A DNA stretch of 9,987 nt from CANHEE01 sp043777755 (GTDB lineage: Bacteria; Bacteroidota; Bacteroidia; Chitinophagales; Saprospiraceae): positions 1-9,987 of the forward strand of contig JAYWHK010000145.1 of the NCBI GenBank assembly GCA_043777755.1, in the 5' to 3' direction. Under the pieces are notes generated by a model, which had not been told where the DNA came from, searched no databases, and saw only the letters and a program-made list of their open reading frames with translations. A program made the translations under genes and the position numbers. Below are positions 7,086 through 9,987 of this stretch, one piece after another; within the stretch, counting starts at the first letter, position 1; every line of letters starts with the position of its first letter.

Positions 7086-7637
7086 ATGAATAGTATAGCA
7101 CGTTTTTTATTTTGTACCCTTTGGGGCTGGAAAATTACAGGAAAAGTAATTGTACCTAAATTTGTAGTAGCAGTAATTCCACATACCTCTAATTGGGATT
7201 TTATTGTAGGGCTTTTAGTACGTGCAGCAGGCAACATCAATCATTGTCGTTACGTTGGGAAAAATAGCTTGTTTGTTTTTCCATTTGGCTATTTATTCAA
7301 AGCCTTAGGAGGAATTCCTGTGGATAGAAGCAAGAGTACCAATTTTGTAGATTCTGTGGTGGCACTTTATCCACAACACGACAAACTGGGTATTTGCCTT
7401 TCTCCGGAAGGAACTCGCTCTCATGTTACTAAGCTCAAAACGGGTTTTTATTACATTGCAAAAAATGCCAATGTACCAATTATTTTGTGCAAATTTGATT
7501 GGAAAAATAAAATAGTTGATTACGCAGAACCTTTTTACCTGACTGACAACATGGAGGCAGATATGGACTATATACTCAATTATTTCCAAGGTGTAGCAGG
7601 TAAGAATTATCCTTTTGAGTTAAAAACATGGAGATAA
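7086..7637 (+). CDS. PlsC-like phospholipid/glycerolipid acyltransferase
   Basis: The 183-residue protein belongs to the glycerolipid acyltransferase family (PlsC-like), membrane-associated enzymes that move an acyl chain onto lysophosphatidic acid or a related acceptor. The catalytic HX4D motif is present as HTSNWD (H33, D38), followed by the substrate blocks GGIPVDRS (75-82), SPEGTRS (106-112) and VPIILC (130-135). It is shorter than typical PlsC (about 240 residues) because the usual N-terminal membrane anchor is nearly absent: HX4D begins at residue 33 after a short hydrophobic stretch (6-15). It may therefore not be the housekeeping PlsC but one of the compact family members that acylate other lipids. 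The acceptor is unknown. The ATG at 7086 is preceded by an AT-rich leader without a Shine-Dalgarno sequence. No hairpin terminator is seen after the stop. Confidence 0.88.
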   Translation: MNSIARFLFCTLWGWKITGKVIVPKFVVAVIPHTSNWDFIVGLLVRAAGNINHCRYVGKNSLFVFPFGYLFKALGGIPVDRSKSTNFVDSVVALYPQHDKLGICLSPEGTRSHVTKLKTGFYYIAKNANVPIILCKFDWKNKIVDYAEPFYLTDNMEADMDYILNYFQGVAGKNYPFELKTWR

Positions 7638-7669
7638 ATGTTTTTTTGCTAATTGCACCTTTGTTAATT

Positions 7670-7704
7670 TTTTTACATTTTGAGGTTTTAATTTTTACAT
7701 TTTG
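7670..7704 (+). repeat. Two 13-bp direct repeats spaced 22 bp
   Basis: TTTTTACATTTTG occurs at 7670-7682 and 7692-7704. The 22-bp period, about two helical turns, places both copies on the same face of the DNA, at roughly 54-88 bases upstream of the -7 element of the OmpA-like gene. This is where an activator or repressor pair could bind. Low complexity makes chance a real alternative. Confidence 0.4.
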
Positions 7705-7737
7705 CCTTTACAGCGTGACTTTAACTAAAAAAAACAG

Positions 7738-7782
7738 TCAAAAATGAATTGTTGCACTATTTTTGCAGCAATTCATTTTTGA
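7738..7782. repeat. 18-bp inverted repeat around the -7 element
   Basis: Arms at 7738-7755 (TCAAAAATGAATTGTTGC) and 7765-7782 match in 17 of 18 positions, the exception being T7752 opposite G7768, a U-G wobble in plus-strand RNA. The 9-base loop (7756-7764) holds most of the TATTTTTG promoter element. The repeat could be an operator for a dimeric regulator covering the promoter or a DNA cruciform. The interval is too small for an invertible promoter. Confidence 0.65.
7758..7765 (+). promoter_or_regulatory. -7 promoter element of the OmpA-like gene
   Basis: TATTTTTG matches TAnnTTTG exactly. Transcription would start near 7772, leaving an unusually long leader of about 109 bases before the ATG at 7881. 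A -33 TTG is not clear near 7735-7740. The element lies within the loop of the inverted repeat at 7738-7782. Confidence 0.55.
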
Positions 7783-7872
7783 TTTTTGTATTTATTTCCA
7801 ATAAAATTGCACACTACGTTTGTAAGTCCCTCCTTGGGAGGGATTTAGGGAGGTCGTTCATTTTTGATTTTT
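7772..7872 (+). repeat. 16-bp direct repeats bounding an apparent 85-bp insertion
   Basis: TTCATTTTTGATTTTT occurs at 7772-7787 and again at 7857-7872, with 69 bases between that include the hairpin repeat copy B. Deleting one repeat plus the intervening bases would leave a leader of about 24 bases, like the other genes here. This supports an insertion with a duplicated boundary. The segment has no terminal inverted repeats and no coding capacity, so its mobilisation mechanism is unknown. Confidence 0.6.
7824..7853 (+). repeat. Palindromic hairpin repeat, copy B, G-rich
   Basis: TCCCTCC (7827-7833) and GGAGGGA (7837-7843) form a perfect 7-bp stem around TTG. AAG precedes it and TTTAGG follows, as in copy A. 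The strand carries G-runs at 7836-7838, 7840-7842, 7848-7850 and a GG at 7852-7853, a G-quadruplex-like arrangement in the 5' leader. It is a striking GC-rich island in otherwise AT-rich DNA. The GGGAGG resembles a Shine-Dalgarno sequence but lies about 28 bases too far from the start. Confidence 0.7.
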
Positions 7873-7880
7873 CCCAAAAT

Positions 7881-9752
7881 ATGAGAAAACACCTTTTAGT
7901 TCTGTTATTTTTTGCATTGCCTGTTTTGATTTTTGCACAATCGAAGCAAGCGGAACGCTTGTACAAAGCGGGCAATTTTTCTGAAGCCATTCCTTTTTTA
8001 GAAAATGATTTAAAAGAAAAAAATAATTTGATTGTCAAAACCAAGCTGGCATATTGCTACCGCATGACCAATCAAAATGCTAAAGCCCTAAAATTATATA
8101 GCGAATTGGCACAAAAAGAAAGGGTTCGTTCTGATGTTTTTCTCTATTATGGCGAAGCCCTGATGATGGCGGAACAGTATGACTCTGCAAGCATTTATTT
8201 TAACCGCTACACCCTTTCAGAACCTAAAGATGAAAGAGGTCAATTGCTGATTTCTTCCTTAGAAAAACTCAAAGAAGTCAAAGCTCTTTTTCCAGAAAGC
8301 GCAGTTACTCCTTTTCAGCACAATTCTGATGCAGATGATTCTGCGCCTGTTATGTTTCGCAACGGAATGGTGTTTGCTTCTGACCGAAATACAGGTTTTA
8401 AACCCTTAAAAGAAAAATCAGGTGTCACGGGTCGTGATTATTTAAATCTGTATTACACTGATTTTCAAAAAGATACAATTTTTGATACACCAGAATGGTT
8501 TTCTTCTAAAATAAATACACTTAATAAAAATACAGGCTCTATTTCTTTTACCTCCAATCACAAAGCCGCTTTTTTTGCTCAAAACAGTACTACCGAAAGT
8601 AAAAACAAAGTCTATAATTTACAAATTTTCAAAACGGAGTCTGACGGAAAGAGTTGGAATACTATAGAACTTTTACCTTTTAACACACCTGAAATGACCA
8701 TCATGCACCCAGCTATTTCTGGCGATGGAACAGAACTTTTTTTCGCATCTGACAGGGCTGGCGGACAAGGTGGGACAGATATTTACCGTGTCAAGCGCAA
8801 CAATCGGGGCGTTTGGGGCGCACTCGAAAACTTAGGTACAACCATAAATACTTCTGCAAGCGAAGGTTTTCCTTATATGGATAGAGCTGGTCGCTTGTAT
8901 TTTTGCTCCAAAGGTCATGCAAGTTATGGTGGATTTGATATTTTTATGACTGAAAAAAATGAAGTTGGGCAGTGGAAAACACCAGTGAATTTAGGAAAAC
9001 CAATCAATAGCCCCGCAGACGATATTTCTTTTCATCTATTTATTGATGGGCTTTCTGGAATGTTCACTTCTAACAGAGAAGGAAGTGACGACGATATTTA
9101 TTTTTTCTATCCAAAAGATAGTCTTAATTTTTTGAGTAAAGAAGTTGAGTTTCATCGCCCAATTGTACAGACCATTGACATTCAACAAAGAGATACAAGT
9201 GCGGTTATTATTGAAAAATCAAAAGAAGAAATCAAAGAAACGCTTCCAAAAGAACAAAAAACAGAAGAGAAAAAGCAAGAAGAAATCAAAGATATTCCAA
9301 AAGTAATCGTTACAGCAATAGAAAATAATTTAGATTCATTTATTGTTCAACTTAGAAAAACCAAATCAGATTCTACCTTTAAAATTAAAGATAAAACAAC
9401 TTTTTTACTTAAAAATATTCATTTTGACGATAAAATGGAACTGGATTCTTTAAGTAAAAATGAATTGAACATTTTAAAAAATCTTTTGGATTCATTTCCA
9501 ATTTCGGTGCAAATCCTCGTTCATACCGCTGCTAAAGGCAAAGAAAAAGACAACTTGGAACGGTCAAAAAAACAAGGACTTCGCATCGTCAAATACCTTG
9601 CTGAAAAAGGAATCAACAGAGAACGATTGCGTTCAAAAGGCATGGGCGAAACGCAGCCTCGTTGTGGAAAAGATTGTCAAGAACGTTTTGGCTTAGAAGA
9701 AGACCAAGCCAATGAACGCATCGAAATAGAAATTAGGAAAGTAAAAATATGA
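7881..9752 (+). CDS. PorE-like exported TPR / PD40 propeller / OmpA-domain protein
   Basis: This 623-residue envelope protein begins with a signal peptide (MRKHLL, hydrophobic core to 18, cleavage IFA before Gln20). In order it then shows TPR-like helices (about 22-130), a beta-propeller built of PD40 repeats (about 140-410; SDR or SNR blades at 167, 290, 342 and 397), a Lys/Glu-rich linker (445-473) and an OmpA-type C-terminal domain (about 505-620). The order resembles PorE of the type IX secretion system, but no carboxypeptidase regulatory domain is evident between propeller and OmpA, and no PorP/SprF gene is adjacent, so a T9SS role is unproven. OmpA domains bind peptidoglycan through an Asp in HTD and an Arg in LSxxRA. 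Here these read HTA (548-550) and RSKKQG (561-566), so binding may be lost. CGKDC (595-599) matches the Cys pair common in Bacteroidota OmpA domains. The frame extends to a TTG at 7749, but that codon is upstream of the predicted transcript start, so the ATG at 7881 is chosen. Confidence 0.88.
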   Translation: MRKHLLVLLFFALPVLIFAQSKQAERLYKAGNFSEAIPFLENDLKEKNNLIVKTKLAYCYRMTNQNAKALKLYSELAQKERVRSDVFLYYGEALMMAEQYDSASIYFNRYTLSEPKDERGQLLISSLEKLKEVKALFPESAVTPFQHNSDADDSAPVMFRNGMVFASDRNTGFKPLKEKSGVTGRDYLNLYYTDFQKDTIFDTPEWFSSKINTLNKNTGSISFTSNHKAAFFAQNSTTESKNKVYNLQIFKTESDGKSWNTIELLPFNTPEMTIMHPAISGDGTELFFASDRAGGQGGTDIYRVKRNNRGVWGALENLGTTINTSASEGFPYMDRAGRLYFCSKGHASYGGFDIFMTEKNEVGQWKTPVNLGKPINSPADDISFHLFIDGLSGMFTSNREGSDDDIYFFYPKDSLNFLSKEVEFHRPIVQTIDIQQRDTSAVIIEKSKEEIKETLPKEQKTEEKKQEEIKDIPKVIVTAIENNLDSFIVQLRKTKSDSTFKIKDKTTFLLKNIHFDDKMELDSLSKNELNILKNLLDSFPISVQILVHTAAKGKEKDNLERSKKQGLRIVKYLAEKGINRERLRSKGMGETQPRCGKDCQERFGLEEDQANERIEIEIRKVKI

Positions 9753-9763
9753 AAAATGTTCAC

Positions 9764-9801
9764 AAAAAAACCACATTCTACGCTTAGAATGTGGTTTTTT
9801 T
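9764..9801 (+). terminator. Strong Rho-independent terminator of the OmpA-like gene
   Basis: A perfect 17-bp stem pairs 9764-9780 (seven A then CCACATTCTA) with 9785-9801 around the loop CGCT, ending in seven T, 11 bases after the stop. The matching A-run makes it function in both directions, so it may also terminate leftward transcripts. Confidence 0.93.
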
Positions 9802-9889
9802 AATAGTTAATTTATTGAAAATTAACGGATTCAAGTAGCAAATGCAAACAAGCCTTAAACAAGGCAAAAATAGTAGATTTTTTTATTGA

Positions 9890-9907
9890 TAAGTAGTTGG
9901 GCTAAAA
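9890..9907 (+). repeat. Dispersed 18-bp repeat, right copy
   Basis: TAAGTAGTTGGGCTAAAA matches 413-430 in 17 of 18 positions, in direct orientation. It is followed by an AT-rich inverted repeat and a T-run ending at 9925. Confidence 0.5.
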
Positions 9908-9939
9908 TAAACGTGGTTATTTTTTCCAGTCGATTGCTC

Positions 9940-9986
9940 AAAAAGCGATAAATAACTTCCTTATAGTCAGCTATTTATCACTTTTT
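9940..9986 (-). terminator. Hairpin, probable terminator of a leftward gene beyond the window
   Basis: Positions 9940-9954 pair with 9972-9986 over 15 positions with one exception (C9946 opposite A9980), around a 17-base loop. On the minus strand this becomes a G-U wobble and the stem ends in UUUUU. The pattern matches the terminator of the convergent pair at 3731-3787. A leftward gene ending just right of 9987 is predicted but not seen. Confidence 0.45.
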
Positions 9987-9987
9987 T

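Larger units (their letters stand above)
9802..9987. other. Non-coding end of the window
   Basis: No gene is visible on either strand. Besides the right copy of the dispersed repeat and the final hairpin, there are short AT-rich or minor hairpins at 9806-9826 (GTTAATTT/AAATTAAC), 9852-9865 (GCCTT/AAGGC) and 9904-9923 (AAAATAA/TTATTTT, followed by T). Their function is not evident. Confidence 0.6.

Noticed and set aside
7738..7782. Invertible promoter (phase variation) suggested by inverted repeats flanking a promoter.
   Set aside because: The interval is only 9 bases. Known invertible promoters in Bacteroides have far longer intervals, and no recombinase gene is in the window.
7838..7853. 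GGGAGG as a Shine-Dalgarno site for the OmpA-like gene.
   Set aside because: It is about 28 bases from the ATG and belongs to a repeat. Other genes in the window have no Shine-Dalgarno sequence.

Overview
This AT-rich window (about one third G+C, estimated by eye) looks like a Bacteroidota chromosome, probably from the Cytophagales/Chitinophagales side of the phylum; I cannot place it more precisely. Three things point there. Several genes are preceded by the Bacteroidota -7 promoter element TAnnTTTG. No start codon has a usable Shine-Dalgarno sequence. The protein families are typical of the group: a TPR/beta-propeller/OmpA lipoprotein-like protein resembling PorE, a PA-inserted M28 peptidase, and a Bacteroidota-style secreted protein of unknown function.

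Layout. Positions 1-503 are almost gene-free. They hold the possible first codons of a leftward gene (1-30), a candidate small RNA with its own promoter and terminator (about 205-313), one copy of a dispersed repeat, and the promoter of the first large gene. From 504 to 3719 lies a UvrD/AddA-like superfamily 1 helicase whose C-terminal nuclease domain appears catalytically dead. It converges on a leftward PaiB-family FMN-binding split-barrel gene (3786-4400), with a shared long hairpin between them. A rightward series of separately promoted genes follows: a secreted protein of unknown function (4576-5334), an exported M28 zinc peptidase (5409-6977), a PlsC-like acyltransferase (7086-7637), and a PorE-like TPR/propeller/OmpA protein (7881-9752) that ends at a strong terminator. 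The last 186 bases are non-coding and end in another hairpin, which probably belongs to a leftward gene just outside the window.

How the genes relate. There is no obvious shared pathway. Most genes have their own short leader and promoter, so the window looks like single-gene transcription units, not an operon. Three products are exported (4576, 5409, 7881) and one acts on membrane lipid (7086), so the right half has a loose cell-envelope theme. The first half holds DNA repair and flavin-linked functions. I found no complete mobile element, CRISPR array, tRNA or rRNA, and no evident new multi-gene system.

The most interesting signals are small. A palindromic hairpin repeat family is present in at least two copies whose stems differ by compensating changes. 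One copy sits inside an apparent 85-bp insertion in the leader of the OmpA-like gene, bounded by 16-bp direct repeats. That gene's -7 element lies in the loop of an 18-bp inverted repeat. Two proteins keep their fold signatures but lack key active-site or ligand residues. The longest open frames at the 5409 and 7881 loci would start at TTG codons inside or next to the promoter, so I corrected both starts to downstream ATGs that begin clear signal peptides.
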